Source: Rhodoligotrophos sp. CJ14 (GTDB lineage: Bacteria > Pseudomonadota > Alphaproteobacteria > Rhizobiales > Im1). Taken from it: a stretch of 64,000 nucleotides of DNA. The notes under the pieces were generated by a model. That model was not told the DNA's origin and made no database searches. It saw only the letters and a list, made by a program, of their open reading frames with translations. The position numbers and the translations under genes are program-made. The stretch covers positions 868,001 to 932,000 of the forward strand of contig NZ_CP133319.1 of NCBI RefSeq assembly GCF_038811545.1. The letters run 5' to 3'. Shown in pieces: positions 8,634 to 18,777 of the stretch (positions within the stretch are counted from its first letter, which is position 1; the number at the start of each line of letters is the position of its first letter).

Positions 8634-9180
8634 AGCCAGGGGGCTCGCCCTTGCGGCTCCCAGCGACCAGCGGATCAGGCCGACAAGCGATCGCACCCGA
8701 GAAGCCATTTTCAACATTCTCGAACACGGCGTTGCCGATTTCGAGCTGGAGAATGCCCGCGTCCTTGACCTCTTTGCCGGAACCGGTGCGCTTGGTCTTG
8801 AGGCCCTGTCCCGCGGCGCGCGCTTCTGCATTTTTGTTGACGAAAGCACGGCGGCACGCGGCCTGATTCGCCGCAATGTGGAGGCGATGTCCGCGCAAGG
8901 AGCCTCAAAGATCTGGCGGCGCGATGCAACGAGGTTGGGCGATTGCGCCCCCATGCAGCCGTTTGATCTCATCTTCGCCGACCCGCCTTATGGGAAGGGC
9001 CTCGGTGAGGCTGCGCTGGCCTCAGCCCTTGCCGGAGGCTGGCTTGCGCCGCACGGGCTCATGATGCTGGAGGAGGCCGCGGGCGCCGAAATCGATCTGC
9101 CCGAGGGCTTGACGGTGATAGACAGGCGCGTCTATGGCGACACCCAGGTCCTCTTCATGAGGAAAGCCGCCAACTCCTGA
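8614..9180 (+). CDS. rsmD: 16S rRNA (guanine(966)-N2)-methyltransferase
   Basis: 188 residues. It opens with [11 protein letters not shown] and [15 protein letters not shown], typical of RsmD, followed by the SAM site [20 protein letters not shown] and the N6/N2-methyltransferase motif DPPY (D123-Y126). It methylates G966 of 16S rRNA in the 30S subunit. The start lies inside the last codons of the pseudouridine synthase gene, which implies translational coupling. Its stop is three bases from the convergent mutL stop, with no room for a shared terminator between them. Confidence 0.95.
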   Translation: MRIIAGRARGLALAAPSDQRIRPTSDRTREAIFNILEHGVADFELENARVLDLFAGTGALGLEALSRGARFCIFVDESTAARGLIRRNVEAMSAQGASKIWRRDATRLGDCAPMQPFDLIFADPPYGKGLGEAALASALAGGWLAPHGLMMLEEAAGAEIDLPEGLTVIDRRVYGDTQVLFMRKAANS

Positions 9181-9183
9181 GCG

Positions 9184-11022
9184 TTATCGCCGCGAGAACA
9201 GCTTCTCGATATCGCTGAGCTTGAGCTCGATATAGGTCGGCCGGCCATGGTTGCACTGGCCGGAATTGGGCGTGGCCTCCATTTCCCGCAACAGCGCGTT
9301 CATCTCTTCTGGGCGCAGTCGCCGGCCGGAGCGGACCGAGCCATGGCAAGCCATGGTGGCGAGCACATGCTCGATCCTATCCTGCAAAACGCTTGAGCCG
9401 CCGGCGTCCGTAAGCTCGTCCGCGAGCTCCTGCACGAGCTTGGCAATATTGCCCCCCGCGATGAGCGCGGGCACCTCGCGCACGCAAACGGCGCCTGGCC
9501 CGAAACTGTCGATGACAAGCCCGAGCGAGGCAAGGACCTCCTCCGCGTCGATAAGGCGGCCCACGGCCGCCTCGTCGAGCTCGACCACCTCCGGCACCAG
9601 CAGCGGCTGCCGCGCGATTCCCGTTTCGGCGAGCGAGGCCTTGAGGCGCTCATAAACCAGCCGCTCATGGGCGGCATGCTGGTCGACGATGACGATGCCG
9701 TCACTGGTCTGCGCAATGATGTAATTTTCATGCACCTGCGCGCGCGCCGCCCCGAGCGGTGCGCCCTCGACCTGAGCCTCGGGCTCCTCGATATCATTGA
9801 CGGTCCAGGCGGCGGCACTGGGCTCAGCCAGCCCCGGCATCATCACCGCGGACCCGATCGCCGGCGCCTGAAAAGCAAAGGCGGCCTCAGCCTGTACTGG
9901 CAAGGGCCGCATTGCCGCGTAGGAGCGAGAGAGGCCGCCGGATCCAGATCGTCCATGAGACGGCGAGCCCATGGGCCTTGCCGCGGCCAAAGCTGCGGTC
10001 GCAATGGTTCCGGTTGCGCGTTTTGCCGCCTCATCGAGCCCTTGGCGAAGGGCGCCCACCACCAGGGCGCGAACCAGCCCCTGATCGCGAAACCGCACCT
10101 CGGCCTTGGCCGGATGCACATTCACATCGACCATTTCCGGCGGGCAGGTGATGAACAGGACCGCGAGCGGATGCCGGCCCCGCGGCACGAGATCCCCATA
10201 AGCGCCTCGCAGCGCACCCAAGAGCAGGCGGTCGCGCACCGGCCGGCCGTTCACGAACAGAAATTGCATGGTGGCATAGGCGCGGTTGAGCGTTGGCAGG
10301 CCGGCATAGCCGCGCAGTGTCACCCCTTCCCGCTCGCCTGAGACCACAACGGAATTATCCGTGAACTCGCGCCCCATGATCTCTGCCAGCCGGCGCTGGA
10401 ACGCCTCCTCCGTCTCGGCAAGCGCAGCGAAATTGAGAACACGGCGTTCGGAGGTGGTGAAGGTGAATCCGATGCGGGGATGGGCCATGGCCAGCCGCCG
10501 CATCACCTCGATCGCCTCGGCCGTCTCCGCTCGCTCCGATTTGAGGAATTTGAGGCGGGCGGGGACCGCGAAGAAGAGATCGCGGACCTCGATGAGGCTG
10601 CCTGCCCCCAGCGCCGCGGGCCGAACCGGGTGCTTGGTGCCGCCTTCAACCCGCACACGATGCGCATCACCCCCCGATTGCGGCCGCGAGGTGATTGCAA
10701 GCCGTGAGACCGCGCCGATCGATGGTAAGGCCTCCCCGCGGAAGCCAAGCGTGTCGATCAACAGGAGGGCCTCATCCGCGAGCTTGGAGGTGGCATGGCG
10801 CTCGACCGCGAGGTCAAGCTCTTCCGCCGTCATGCCAATACCGTCATCGCGGACTTCGATCAGGCTGCGGCCACCATCATTGAACAGCACGTCGACATGG
10901 CGGGCGCCGGCATCGATCGCGTTCTCCACCAGTTCCTTGACGACGCTGGCGGGGCGCTCGATGACCTCGCCCGCAGCGATGCGGTTGACGACCCCCTCTG
11001 GCAGCCTGCGGATGCTCGGCAT
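9184..11022 (-). CDS. mutL: DNA mismatch repair endonuclease MutL
   Basis: 612 residues. The GHKL ATPase region has NAIDAGA, DDGIGM and TLGFRGEALPSI; the transducer domain follows to about residue 330; a low-complexity linker spans about 350-420. The C-terminal dimerisation domain carries the metal-dependent nicking motif DQHAAHERLVYE, which fits DQHAx2Ex4E, and the zinc motif CNHGRP near the end. This is therefore the self-nicking MutL found in bacteria without MutH. It follows the M16 peptidase genes on the same strand with an 18-base gap. Confidence 0.97.
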   Translation of the reverse strand: MPSIRRLPEGVVNRIAAGEVIERPASVVKELVENAIDAGARHVDVLFNDGGRSLIEVRDDGIGMTAEELDLAVERHATSKLADEALLLIDTLGFRGEALPSIGAVSRLAITSRPQSGGDAHRVRVEGGTKHPVRPAALGAGSLIEVRDLFFAVPARLKFLKSERAETAEAIEVMRRLAMAHPRIGFTFTTSERRVLNFAALAETEEAFQRRLAEIMGREFTDNSVVVSGEREGVTLRGYAGLPTLNRAYATMQFLFVNGRPVRDRLLLGALRGAYGDLVPRGRHPLAVLFITCPPEMVDVNVHPAKAEVRFRDQGLVRALVVGALRQGLDEAAKRATGTIATAALAAARPMGSPSHGRSGSGGLSRSYAAMRPLPVQAEAAFAFQAPAIGSAVMMPGLAEPSAAAWTVNDIEEPEAQVEGAPLGAARAQVHENYIIAQTSDGIVIVDQHAAHERLVYERLKASLAETGIARQPLLVPEVVELDEAAVGRLIDAEEVLASLGLVIDSFGPGAVCVREVPALIAGGNIAKLVQELADELTDAGGSSVLQDRIEHVLATMACHGSVRSGRRLRPEEMNALLREMEATPNSGQCNHGRPTYIELKLSDIEKLFSRR

Positions 11023-11040
11023 GCCCCCCTCTCCATATGA

Positions 11041-12396
11041 TCAGCCGCCGGTGCTGGTGAGATTATCGGGTTGCCCGACGACTGTGAACAGCAACTGATC
11101 AGACCCGAGCAGCCGCTTGGCAGCCCGCCTCACATCCTCCAGGGTCACCGCCTCGATCAGCCCGTTACGCTCGTTAATGTAATCGATCCCGAGATTGTCG
11201 AGCTGAAGACCGAGCAGCTGCCGCGCGATCTTTGCATTGCTGTCGAACCGCAGCGCATAGGAGCCGACCAGATAGGTCTTGGCATCCTCGAGTTCCCTCT
11301 CGGTTGGGCCATTTTTGGCCATGCGCGCGATCTCAGCCTTGATGATCTCGACCGTTTCCGCCGCGCGGTCATTGCGCGTAGCCGCACCGCCGATCAGCAG
11401 GCCCACACGATCGAGGGGCCAGAGCGAGGTATAGACCGAATAGGTCAGGCCTCGTTTCTCCCGCACCTCCTCGACGAGGCGCGAGCCAAAACCGCCACCG
11501 CCCAGGATCGAGTTCATGACAAAGGCGGGGATGAAGTCCGGATCGCGCCGCTTGAGCCCCTGCGTGCCGAACACGATGACGCTCTGCGGCACGTCGAACT
11601 TGACCACCTCCAGGGCCGCGCTGCTGCGCACCTTGGCTTCCGGGATGGACGGCAGATCAGCCTTCTCCGGAAGGCGTCCGAACACCTCATCGAGCAGCGG
11701 CGCGAGGGTCTTCGCATCAATCGCCCCGACCACTGCGACCTTGAGGCCGGCCCTGTTCATCAGCCGGTTCCTGAAATTGCGGAGATCATCGGGCGTGATC
11801 GCCTGAAGGCCCGGAATGGTCCCTTGCGGATCATTCACATAAGGATGATCCCCCATGGCGAGCTTGAGCCAGCTATTCGTGGCGATCACCTGCGGATCGC
11901 TGGCATCGTTGCGCAAGGAAGCGAGCAGCCGCGCCCGCATGCGATCGACCGCATCCTTATCGAAGCGGGGCTCATTGAGCGCGAGCTTCAAAAGCCGGAA
12001 CGCCTCATCGCGATTGGTGGCGAGGGCTTGAAAGCTGCCCATGAAATTGTCGCGATCCGCCTCGAAGGACAGCTTTGTCGCGGTATTCTCGAGGGCCTTC
12101 TGGAAGGCCTGCGAGTCCATGTCGCCCGCGCCTTCATCGAGCGTTGCCGACAGGAAATTGGACAATCCCTGCCGATCAGCCGGCTCGATCGAGCTGCCCC
12201 CGTGGAAGGCGAAATCCATGGCGATGATCGGCACGGTCTCATCTTGCACGAGCCAGGCGGTAATGCCGCCCGGGCTCTTGACCTCCTGAATTTCGACCGC
12301 CTCGGCTGTCTGCGCGTGACCTGCAAGGCTGAAGGCCAGGACGAGCACTGCGCCGAGCGCTGAAGCCTGGCGTTTGAACTGGTTGATCATGTTCAC
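11041..12396 (-). CDS. M16-family peptidase-like protein, zinc site lost
   Basis: 451 residues with a signal peptide (residues 1 to about 33, ending near AQTAEA). The fold is M16 (pitrilysin/processing peptidase) but the zinc-binding HxxEH is absent: the equivalent stretch reads LSNFLSATLDEGAG. The C-terminal half keeps the R/Y substrate-binding region (GSRLVEEVREKRGLTYSVYT). It is thus the inactive partner of the active M16 protein encoded immediately upstream, with which it overlaps by four bases (ATGA). Such pairs act as heterodimeric periplasmic proteases, comparable to the beta/alpha mitochondrial processing peptidase. Confidence 0.92.
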   Translation of the reverse strand: MNMINQFKRQASALGAVLVLAFSLAGHAQTAEAVEIQEVKSPGGITAWLVQDETVPIIAMDFAFHGGSSIEPADRQGLSNFLSATLDEGAGDMDSQAFQKALENTATKLSFEADRDNFMGSFQALATNRDEAFRLLKLALNEPRFDKDAVDRMRARLLASLRNDASDPQVIATNSWLKLAMGDHPYVNDPQGTIPGLQAITPDDLRNFRNRLMNRAGLKVAVVGAIDAKTLAPLLDEVFGRLPEKADLPSIPEAKVRSSAALEVVKFDVPQSVIVFGTQGLKRRDPDFIPAFVMNSILGGGGFGSRLVEEVREKRGLTYSVYTSLWPLDRVGLLIGGAATRNDRAAETVEIIKAEIARMAKNGPTERELEDAKTYLVGSYALRFDSNAKIARQLLGLQLDNLGIDYINERNGLIEAVTLEDVRRAAKRLLGSDQLLFTVVGQPDNLTSTGG

Positions 12397-13883
12397 GGCT
12401 GGCCATCCTTCTGCTTGGCGGGTGCGCTGGCGGGCATATCCGTTTCCGGAGCCTCAGCCGGCGGCGCAGTCTCGCTATGAGCTGCAGGCTCGGCGGCACC
12501 GTCAACCGGCATCAGCCGCCCAGAGACCTGACGCTCCGGCTGCAGATATTTCTTCGCGACCGCCACCACCTGATCCTTCGTCACCCGGTGGACGCGCTGC
12601 GGCCAGCTGCGGACGTCCTCAACCGTCTGGCCGGTCGTCAGGGCAGTCCCAAACACCTGCGCAAGCCCCATCTGGCTGTCCAGCGCATAGATCGCCTGAG
12701 CGATGAGCGATGACTTGGCAGTCGCAAGATCCTCATCCGTGATCTCGCCGGCCTGAACCCGCACGATCACATCATCGATGGCCTTATCGACCGCGGCGAG
12801 ATCGACACCCGGCAGCGGCGAGGCATAGATCCCGAACGTGCCATAATCGAGCTTGTCACCGTCGAACCAGGCGGAGGCTGAGCTGGCGAGCTTCTTCTCC
12901 ATCACGAGATCGCGATAGATCATGCTGGTGGGACCACCGCCGAGAATCCCCGCGAGCACATCGAGGGCTGGCGCCTCTCCCGCTTCCGCGTGACGGGCGG
13001 CAACGGCAAGATAGTCCCGATAAAGCCTAGGATCAGGCACCTTGGCATCGCGTAAGATGACCTGCCGCAGCGCCTCGGGGGTAGGCTCCTTCAACCTTTC
13101 GCGCGGACCGGGCTCGGCGGTATTCTGGAGCTTGCCGAAATGGGTCTGAGCAAGCTTGCGCACCTCTTCCGGCGTCGTGTCGCCGGCCACGACCAGAATG
13201 GCATTGGCGGGCGTATAGAAGCGCTTGTAGAAATCGAGCGCGTCCTGCCGGCTGAGCTTCTCCATCTCATTCATCCAGCCGATGACCGGCTTGTGATAGG
13301 GATGGTTGAGGAACAGCGCCGCGTCCATCTGCTCCATCAGCCGCGCCGCGGGCTCGTTGTCGATCCGTGATCGCCTCTCCTCCAGGATGACATCGCGCTC
13401 GGTCTCCACATCCTGAGCCGTCAGCTTGAGATTGGCCATGCGATCAGCCTCCATCTCCATCACCATGGGCAGCTGCTCCTTGGCGATGCGCTGGAAATAG
13501 GCCGTATAGTCGGAGCTGGTGAAGGCGTTGTCCTCACCGCCATGCTGACGGATGATCTTCGAGAAATCGCCCGCCGGAATTTTGCTCGTGCCCTTGAACA
13601 TCAGATGTTCGAGAAAATGAGCAATTCCTGATTTTCCCGGCGGCTCGTCCGCCGCGCCGACACGATACCAGACCATATGCGTGACCACTGGCGCGCGATG
13701 ATCGGGGATAACCACCACGTCCATGCCATTGTCCAGCCTGAAGGTGGAGACATCGGCAAACAGCGGCGGCTCTTCCTGCGCATGCAGTGCGGACAGCAGG
13801 CTGATGGCGACGAGAAGCCCGGCGACGAGCGATGGCAGTGCCAATCGCCAAGCGAGGAAGGTCGGGCGCACGGATATCGTCAT
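12393..13883 (-). CDS. M16-family zinc metallopeptidase, catalytic partner
   Basis: 496 residues from ATG 13883, chosen because AGAGG lies five bases upstream; a longer frame starts at 13916 without such a site. A signal peptide covers about residues 1-35 (ending ALHAQ). The inverted zinc motif is HFLEH (H89, E92, H93) in GIAHFLEHLMFKGT, with the third ligand expected in the downstream VETERDVILEE segment. It probably degrades or processes peptides in the periplasm together with the overlapping zinc-less M16 protein. The C-terminus is Pro/Ala/Glu-rich and disordered. The 189 bases to the next gene contain AT-rich sequence and a short palindrome at 14026-14039 (GACTTA-AA-TAAGTC). Confidence 0.94.
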   Translation of the reverse strand: MTISVRPTFLAWRLALPSLVAGLLVAISLLSALHAQEEPPLFADVSTFRLDNGMDVVVIPDHRAPVVTHMVWYRVGAADEPPGKSGIAHFLEHLMFKGTSKIPAGDFSKIIRQHGGEDNAFTSSDYTAYFQRIAKEQLPMVMEMEADRMANLKLTAQDVETERDVILEERRSRIDNEPAARLMEQMDAALFLNHPYHKPVIGWMNEMEKLSRQDALDFYKRFYTPANAILVVAGDTTPEEVRKLAQTHFGKLQNTAEPGPRERLKEPTPEALRQVILRDAKVPDPRLYRDYLAVAARHAEAGEAPALDVLAGILGGGPTSMIYRDLVMEKKLASSASAWFDGDKLDYGTFGIYASPLPGVDLAAVDKAIDDVIVRVQAGEITDEDLATAKSSLIAQAIYALDSQMGLAQVFGTALTTGQTVEDVRSWPQRVHRVTKDQVVAVAKKYLQPERQVSGRLMPVDGAAEPAAHSETAPPAEAPETDMPASAPAKQKDGQP

Positions 13884-14072
13884 GCATGCCTCTTGAGGGT
13901 ACGGATTAACGGCCAAAGTGAGGGGCCACTCCTCTGGCGTCCACTAAAAACTTGGTAAGATGGCCGAAGAGCCCTAAGGGGCCCTTCCCAGGGAAAACGC
14001 AATTTAAAGTTGAATGAGCAATCCGACTTAAATAAGTCAACCTAAACAATTTTGTCGTTCAAAGAGGGCCTA

Positions 14073-14666
14073 TTAATCGGAAAACAGATTGCCGATATTC
14101 CAGATCGAACCGTAATTCGGGTTCTTGGCGCGCTCGCGCTCGAGACGCTTTTGCTTCAGTTCCTTCGACAGCTGCGCCTCGCTCTTCGGCGTGCCATCCG
14201 GATTGGTTTTTGAAATACCGTACTGCTGGTAGACGTCCTGCGCTGGGGCCGTGGCCGTCGCGGTCTGGACAGGCGCGCTGGGTTGAGCCGGCGTGATCGA
14301 CGCGGTATGCCCGCTGGCCGCCTGCGCCCGTGGTGCGGCCGGGGCCTGTGGAGCCGCTGCGGCCTGTTGGAGAACCTCTTCCGGCGGCGTGTGTAGGGCT
14401 TGCGATCCGACCGCTGCGGCAGCGGCTTCGGCGGCCACGTTCGGCGTCCCGCTATCCGCACCCGCTGGTGCCGGCGGCTTGAGCGTCAAGTCCGGCGGCA
14501 TCGACAGCACCTGGTGAGTGCGCACCTCTCTCTCATCCGGGACCGTTTTTCCCATGCCAAGCATGTCGGTCACGCCGGACCCGCCGGAGCAGCCGCCCAT
14601 AAGCAGGCTGGCGGCGGTCAACAATCCTGCCGCTGCGGAGATTTTCAGCACTCTGATGCGCTCCAT
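14073..14666 (-). CDS. bamF: DUF3035 lipoprotein, BamF-like
   Basis: 197 residues from ATG 14666, behind AGGAAG six bases upstream. The signal peptide ends in a lipobox LLMGGC, giving acylated Cys26. The following segment (GMGKTVPDEREVRTHQVLSMPPDLTLKPP) matches the DUF3035 domain of alphaproteobacterial BamF, a lipoprotein of the outer-membrane barrel assembly complex. The middle is Ala/Pro/Gln-rich and probably disordered; the C-terminus is charged (KELKQKRLERERAKNP). Its position between lspA and the M16 pair is the conserved order in this class, and LspA is the enzyme that would process its signal peptide. Confidence 0.85.
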   Translation of the reverse strand: MERIRVLKISAAAGLLTAASLLMGGCSGGSGVTDMLGMGKTVPDEREVRTHQVLSMPPDLTLKPPAPAGADSGTPNVAAEAAAAAVGSQALHTPPEEVLQQAAAAPQAPAAPRAQAASGHTASITPAQPSAPVQTATATAPAQDVYQQYGISKTNPDGTPKSEAQLSKELKQKRLERERAKNPNYGSIWNIGNLFSD

Positions 14667-14776
14667 TCTAGCTTCCTGGAGGACGCAGCGCGCGAATGCA
14701 CATCCGCGCAAGCCCCCGACTCTTCCCTCTTCGTGCCGCAGCCTCCTATGTCACTGCGGCGAAACCATGACCAGCG

Positions 14777-15298
14777 TTATTGGTCAGTTCCGTGTCCTTC
14801 TTGCCAGCAGTCATACAGAAGCGCGGCCACCCCCGCAACAATCGCGACATCCGCTATGTTGAACACGTACCAACTATAGCCGAAGGCGTGGAAGCTGAAA
14901 AAATCGGCAACCGCCCCATGCACGAGGCGATCAATGAGATTGCCGACCGCCCCGCCGACGATCATGCCGAGCGCCAAATTGGCGAGCGGGCGGCGATTGA
15001 TGCTGAGCCAGATGCTAAGTCCGATGATCACCGCAAGGCTCAAGCCGACAAGCAACCATCGTCCGGCGGCGCTGTGCTGAGTGAACCAGCCATAGCTCAC
15101 CCCTCGGTTCCACACGAGAACCAGATCGAAGAAGCTGGTGACCTGCACGACGCCGCGCGCCGCAATGTCATAAACCGCGAGCATCCACCACTTGAATGCC
15201 TGGTCAACCGCGAGGCAAAGCAAGGCGATTATCCAGCCGCGCCGCACTGAAACGTTCAAGCGATCAGAACGCTGCTCTGACAAGGAGCCTTCCGTCAT
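14777..15298 (-). CDS. lspA: Lipoprotein signal peptidase (signal peptidase II)
   Basis: 173 residues from ATG 15298, which overlaps the ileS stop as ATGA; the longer frame to 15421 lies inside ileS and is rejected. Four membrane spans are visible. The catalytic aspartates sit in [19 protein letters not shown] and FNIADVAI, the two LspA signature blocks. It cleaves prolipoprotein signal peptides ahead of the acylated cysteine in the inner membrane. Coupling to ileS is the usual proteobacterial arrangement, and the next gene downstream encodes one of its likely substrates. Confidence 0.96.
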   Translation of the reverse strand: MTEGSLSEQRSDRLNVSVRRGWIIALLCLAVDQAFKWWMLAVYDIAARGVVQVTSFFDLVLVWNRGVSYGWFTQHSAAGRWLLVGLSLAVIIGLSIWLSINRRPLANLALGMIVGGAVGNLIDRLVHGAVADFFSFHAFGYSWYVFNIADVAIVAGVAALLYDCWQEGHGTDQ

Positions 15299-18252
15299 GC
15301 GCTCGCCACCCCCTGCCTGCGTCCAAGCCATTCGCGAACCGCTTCCGCATCCCGTGGCGTGATATCCGGGAATTCGGGGTCGGAGCCGACCTCCGGCGTG
15401 ATCTTCCAGGAGCGCGCACATTTGCGTCCTTCCGCGAGCGCCGGTACAACCGCAACCCCAGGCACCTCGCTCAGCCGATAGGCATCCTCTGGCCCCTCGC
15501 CGGCTTCGAGCCGCGCATCGCTGGTGATGGCGATTTCGGCAAGATCAACCCCATCGAGCGCGGCCATGAGCTTGGGATCCGACACATAGACCACCGGCGC
15601 AGCTTCGAGGCTGGAGCCGATCCGCTTCGCGGCCCGCTCAAGCTCGAGCGCCCCGGTCACCACGCGCCTCACCTCGCGCACGGCCTCCCATTTCGCATTG
15701 ATCTCTTCCGAGCGCCAGCTCTCCGGCACCTCCGGGAATTTGCGCAAGTGCACCGAGCCGTCCTCAGACGGGAAGCGGGCAAGCCAGGCCTCTTCCGCCG
15801 TGAAGGCGATCATGGGCGCGAGCCAGGCGGTGAGGCACGAGAACAGCGCGTCCATCACCGTGCGACAGGCCCGCCGGCGTAGCGATGACAAGGGATCGCA
15901 ATAGAGCGCATCCTTGCGGATGTCGAAATAGATGGCGGAGAGCTCGATCGTGCAGAAATTGAACAGCCGCGAATAGATGCGGCGATAATCATAAGCCCGA
16001 TAGCCCTCACGCACCTGGCTGTCGAGCTCCCAGAGCTTGTGCAGGATATAGCGCTCGAGCTCGGGCATCTCCTCGACCGGCACCCGCTCGCTCTCATCAA
16101 ACTCCGCAAGCGCGCCGAGCATGTAGCGCAGCGTATTGCGCAGCTTCCGATAGGCCTCGACATTGGCCTTGATGATTTCCGGCCCGATCTTGAGATCATC
16201 CTCATAATCGGCCGACATCACCCACAGCCTCAGGATATCCGCGCCGTGCTGCCGGATCACATCTTGCGGGGCGACAATATTGCCGAGCGACTTCGACATC
16301 TTGCGCCCGTCCTCGGCCATGACGAAGCCATGGGTCACCACCTCGTCATAAGGGGCGCGGCCACGGGTGCCGCAGGATTCGAGCAGAGAGGAGTGGAACC
16401 AGCCGCGATGCTGGTCCGACCCCTCGAGATAGATGACCCGATCCTCACCGCCCTCCATCCGGCGCTTGGGCTTGAGGTCATCCCGCTGCTCCAGCACGAA
16501 GGCGTGGGTGGAGCCGGAATCGAACCACACATCGAGAATGTCGGTCACCTGCTCCCAATCGGACAGCTTGTGTTCGCTGCCGAGAAAGCGGCTGGCAGCA
16601 TCTTCATGGAACCAGGCGTCGGCGCCTTCCGCTTCGAAGGCCTGGACGATGCGCTCGTTGACCTTGGGATCGCGCAGGATCTCGCCCGTATTCCGGTTGA
16701 CGAACACGCAGATCGGCACGCCCCAGGCGCGCTGTCGCGAGATCACCCAATCCGGCCGGTTCTCGATCATGCCGCGCAGCCGGTTTTGGCCTGTTTGCGG
16801 CGTGAACTCGGTCGCGGCGATCGCGTTGAGCGCCCGACGGCGAAGCGTGTCGCCAGGACCGCCGATGTCACGATCCATGGCAATGAACCATTGCGGCGTG
16901 TTGCGGAAGATGACTGGCTTTTTCGACCGCCAGGAATGGGGATACTGATGTTTGAGCCGCCCCCGGGCGATCAGCATGTCGGCCGCGGTCAGCGCCTTGA
17001 TCACCGCATCATTGGCATCGCCCTTCTCGCCCTTGCTGGTGATGACCCGCCGCCCCTCGAAGCCTGGTGCCTCCCGGGTGTAGTAGCCATCCGCATCTAC
17101 CGTAAACGGAATGGTAGGATCGATGCCGCGCTGCTCCAGTTCCCGCTGATGCTCGGTCCAGACCTCGAAATCTTCAGTGCCATGGCTCGGCGCCGTATGA
17201 ACGAAGCCAGTCCCCGCTTCGTCGGTGACGTGCTCGCCATCGAGCAGCGGCACGTTGAACCCGTAGCCGAGATCCCTGAGCGGATGATGAGCAAGCGCCT
17301 GGGCCAGATCGGCGCTTGTAACCGTGCCGCGCCGCTCATAGGCCTCGACCTTCGCCTGCTTCAGCACCTCGTCGGCGAGCTTATCCGCCAGAACGAATGT
17401 GTCGCCGACCTTCGCCCAATTGCCTTCAGGCGCAGCCGTGACCTGATAGAGGCCATAAGCGACCTTCGATGAGAAGGAAATGGCGCGGTTGCCCGGGATG
17501 GTCCAGGGCGTGGTGGTCCAGATGACGACGAAAGCGCCCTTGAGGGGTCCCTCGCTCACCACCGGAAACTTCGCCCAGATCATATCGGACTGATAGTCCT
17601 GATACTCAACCTCCGCCTCGGCCAGCGCCGTGCGCTCCACCACCGACCACATCACCGGCTTGGAGCCGCGATAGAGCTGGCCAGTCTCGGCAAATTTCAT
17701 AAGCTCACGCGCAATTTGCGCTTCCGCCTTGAAGCTCATCGTGAGGTAGGGATGATCCCAGTCCCCGGTCACACCCAGGCGCTGGAATTCTTCCGACTGA
17801 ATGCCGACCCACTTCTCGGCAAATTCGCGGCATTCCTGGCGAAAATCGTTGATCGCAACCTGGTCTTTGTTGAGCCCCTTGGCGCGGTACTCCTCCTCGA
17901 TCTTCCATTCGATCGGCAGCCCATGGCAGTCCCAGCCCGGCACATAATTCGAGTCATAGCCGAGCATCTGCAGTGACCGGGTGATCACATCCTTCAGGAT
18001 CTTGTTGAGTGCATGCCCGATATGAAGATGGCCGTTGGCGTAAGGCGGCCCGTCATGGAGCAGATATTTCGGCCGTCCACGCGCCTCTTCCCGCAGTCGC
18101 TTGTACAAGCCGATCCGCTGCCAGCGCGCAAGGATCTCCGGCTCCTTCTGCGGCAGACCCGCGCGCATGGGGAAATCCGTCTTGGGCAGGAACAGCGTCT
18201 CGCGATAGTCGATCCCGGCACTGTTCGGGGCTTGGAGCGTCTCGTCGGTCAT
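15295..18252 (-). CDS. ileS: Isoleucyl-tRNA synthetase
   Basis: 985 residues from ATG 18252; a GTG at 18270 would add six. Class I motifs are HIGH in [14 protein letters not shown] and KMSKS in [11 protein letters not shown]. The editing domain includes [12 protein letters not shown], and the tryptophan-rich [11 protein letters not shown] is present. The C-terminal region keeps only one of the four cysteines expected for the zinc finger: KCARSW is followed by PDITPRD where a second Cys pair would lie. The gene is the first of a minus-strand run through lspA, coupled to it by ATGA. No ribF lies upstream. Confidence 0.97.
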   Translation of the reverse strand: MTDETLQAPNSAGIDYRETLFLPKTDFPMRAGLPQKEPEILARWQRIGLYKRLREEARGRPKYLLHDGPPYANGHLHIGHALNKILKDVITRSLQMLGYDSNYVPGWDCHGLPIEWKIEEEYRAKGLNKDQVAINDFRQECREFAEKWVGIQSEEFQRLGVTGDWDHPYLTMSFKAEAQIARELMKFAETGQLYRGSKPVMWSVVERTALAEAEVEYQDYQSDMIWAKFPVVSEGPLKGAFVVIWTTTPWTIPGNRAISFSSKVAYGLYQVTAAPEGNWAKVGDTFVLADKLADEVLKQAKVEAYERRGTVTSADLAQALAHHPLRDLGYGFNVPLLDGEHVTDEAGTGFVHTAPSHGTEDFEVWTEHQRELEQRGIDPTIPFTVDADGYYTREAPGFEGRRVITSKGEKGDANDAVIKALTAADMLIARGRLKHQYPHSWRSKKPVIFRNTPQWFIAMDRDIGGPGDTLRRRALNAIAATEFTPQTGQNRLRGMIENRPDWVISRQRAWGVPICVFVNRNTGEILRDPKVNERIVQAFEAEGADAWFHEDAASRFLGSEHKLSDWEQVTDILDVWFDSGSTHAFVLEQRDDLKPKRRMEGGEDRVIYLEGSDQHRGWFHSSLLESCGTRGRAPYDEVVTHGFVMAEDGRKMSKSLGNIVAPQDVIRQHGADILRLWVMSADYEDDLKIGPEIIKANVEAYRKLRNTLRYMLGALAEFDESERVPVEEMPELERYILHKLWELDSQVREGYRAYDYRRIYSRLFNFCTIELSAIYFDIRKDALYCDPLSSLRRRACRTVMDALFSCLTAWLAPMIAFTAEEAWLARFPSEDGSVHLRKFPEVPESWRSEEINAKWEAVREVRRVVTGALELERAAKRIGSSLEAAPVVYVSDPKLMAALDGVDLAEIAITSDARLEAGEGPEDAYRLSEVPGVAVVPALAEGRKCARSWKITPEVGSDPEFPDITPRDAEAVREWLGRRQGVASA

Positions 18253-18427
18253 CAGAGCAGCGGTTCTCACGGTGACATGAACACCGGGCCTTTTAGCGCC
18301 GATGCGTCCAACAATCCAGCGAGGGTATGGGGTGAACGAAAATTAAGCTGACTGGCCCCTCATAAGCCTGTATCCACTACTCCAAGTTGTAAATCATGCT
18401 AAGCTATTTCATAGCGAGGATCCCACG

Positions 18428-18673
18428 ATGATCCCTGGTGCTATTATTGATACTGCCCATCGCCTCAACGAAGTCGAGCTCGCCCATCATGAGACCGGCT
18501 GGTTGAGATATGTTCCAGTCTACACGGCGGGCCTGGGCACGGCGGCGCTCGGAATTGCAGCCGCGGACCTGGTACACGAGCTGAATGAAGGGCCGGAGGA
18601 GGTGGTGATCGTTGGCAAGGATGGCGACGATCACAAGGATGCAGGTCACCACGATACATTCTGCCTCAGCTAG
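18428..18673 (+). CDS. Small hypothetical protein, 81 residues
   Basis: Starts at ATG 18428 with GAGGA seven bases upstream. No family is recognised. The middle (about 26-46, VPVYTAGLGTAALGIAAAD) is hydrophobic and Gly/Ala-rich, possibly one short membrane segment; the ends are charged and His/Asp-rich (DGDDHKDAGHHD). It is divergent from ileS and is followed at once by two short palindromic repeats. A start signal and balanced composition argue that it is real, but it could be spurious. Confidence 0.5.
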   Translation: MIPGAIIDTAHRLNEVELAHHETGWLRYVPVYTAGLGTAALGIAAADLVHELNEGPEEVVIVGKDGDDHKDAGHHDTFCLS

Positions 18674-18674
18674 A

Positions 18675-18718
18675 GCATTTTTAAGCGAGTCGGCAGCAGT
18701 TCGCGCGCGAATAAATGC
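18675..18718. repeat. 44-bp palindromic repeat, diverged copy
   Basis: Bounded by GCATTT and AAATGC in inverted orientation, preceded by TAGA, and containing AGCGA and GTTCGCG at the same spacing as the copy at 18734-18777. It is a decayed member of the intergenic palindrome family (TAGAGCATTTTCGA-type) that I know as common in Hyphomicrobiales genomes. It lies just after the stop of the small protein gene, where it could fold in the transcript. Confidence 0.75.
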
Positions 18719-18733
18719 CCCGCAAAGGCTAGA

Positions 18734-18777
18734 GCATTTTCGAGCGAAGTGGATGCCGGTTCGCGTGAAGAAAATGC
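18734..18777. repeat. 44-bp palindromic repeat (TAGAGCATTTTCGA family)
   Basis: Inverted ends GCATTTTC and GAAAATGC enclose GAGCGAAGTGGATGCCGG and TTCGCGTGAA. The same core recurs at 62301-62340 downstream of moaA. The stretch 18778-18991 after it has no recognised gene; it includes AGAGAAAAGCGGAACGCTCT at 18813-18832, which resembles another conserved segment of these repeats. Confidence 0.85.

Noticed and set aside
16039-17472. 477-codon plus-strand frame opposite ileS
   Set aside because: High-GC antisense artefact; ileS is complete with all motifs on the minus strand.
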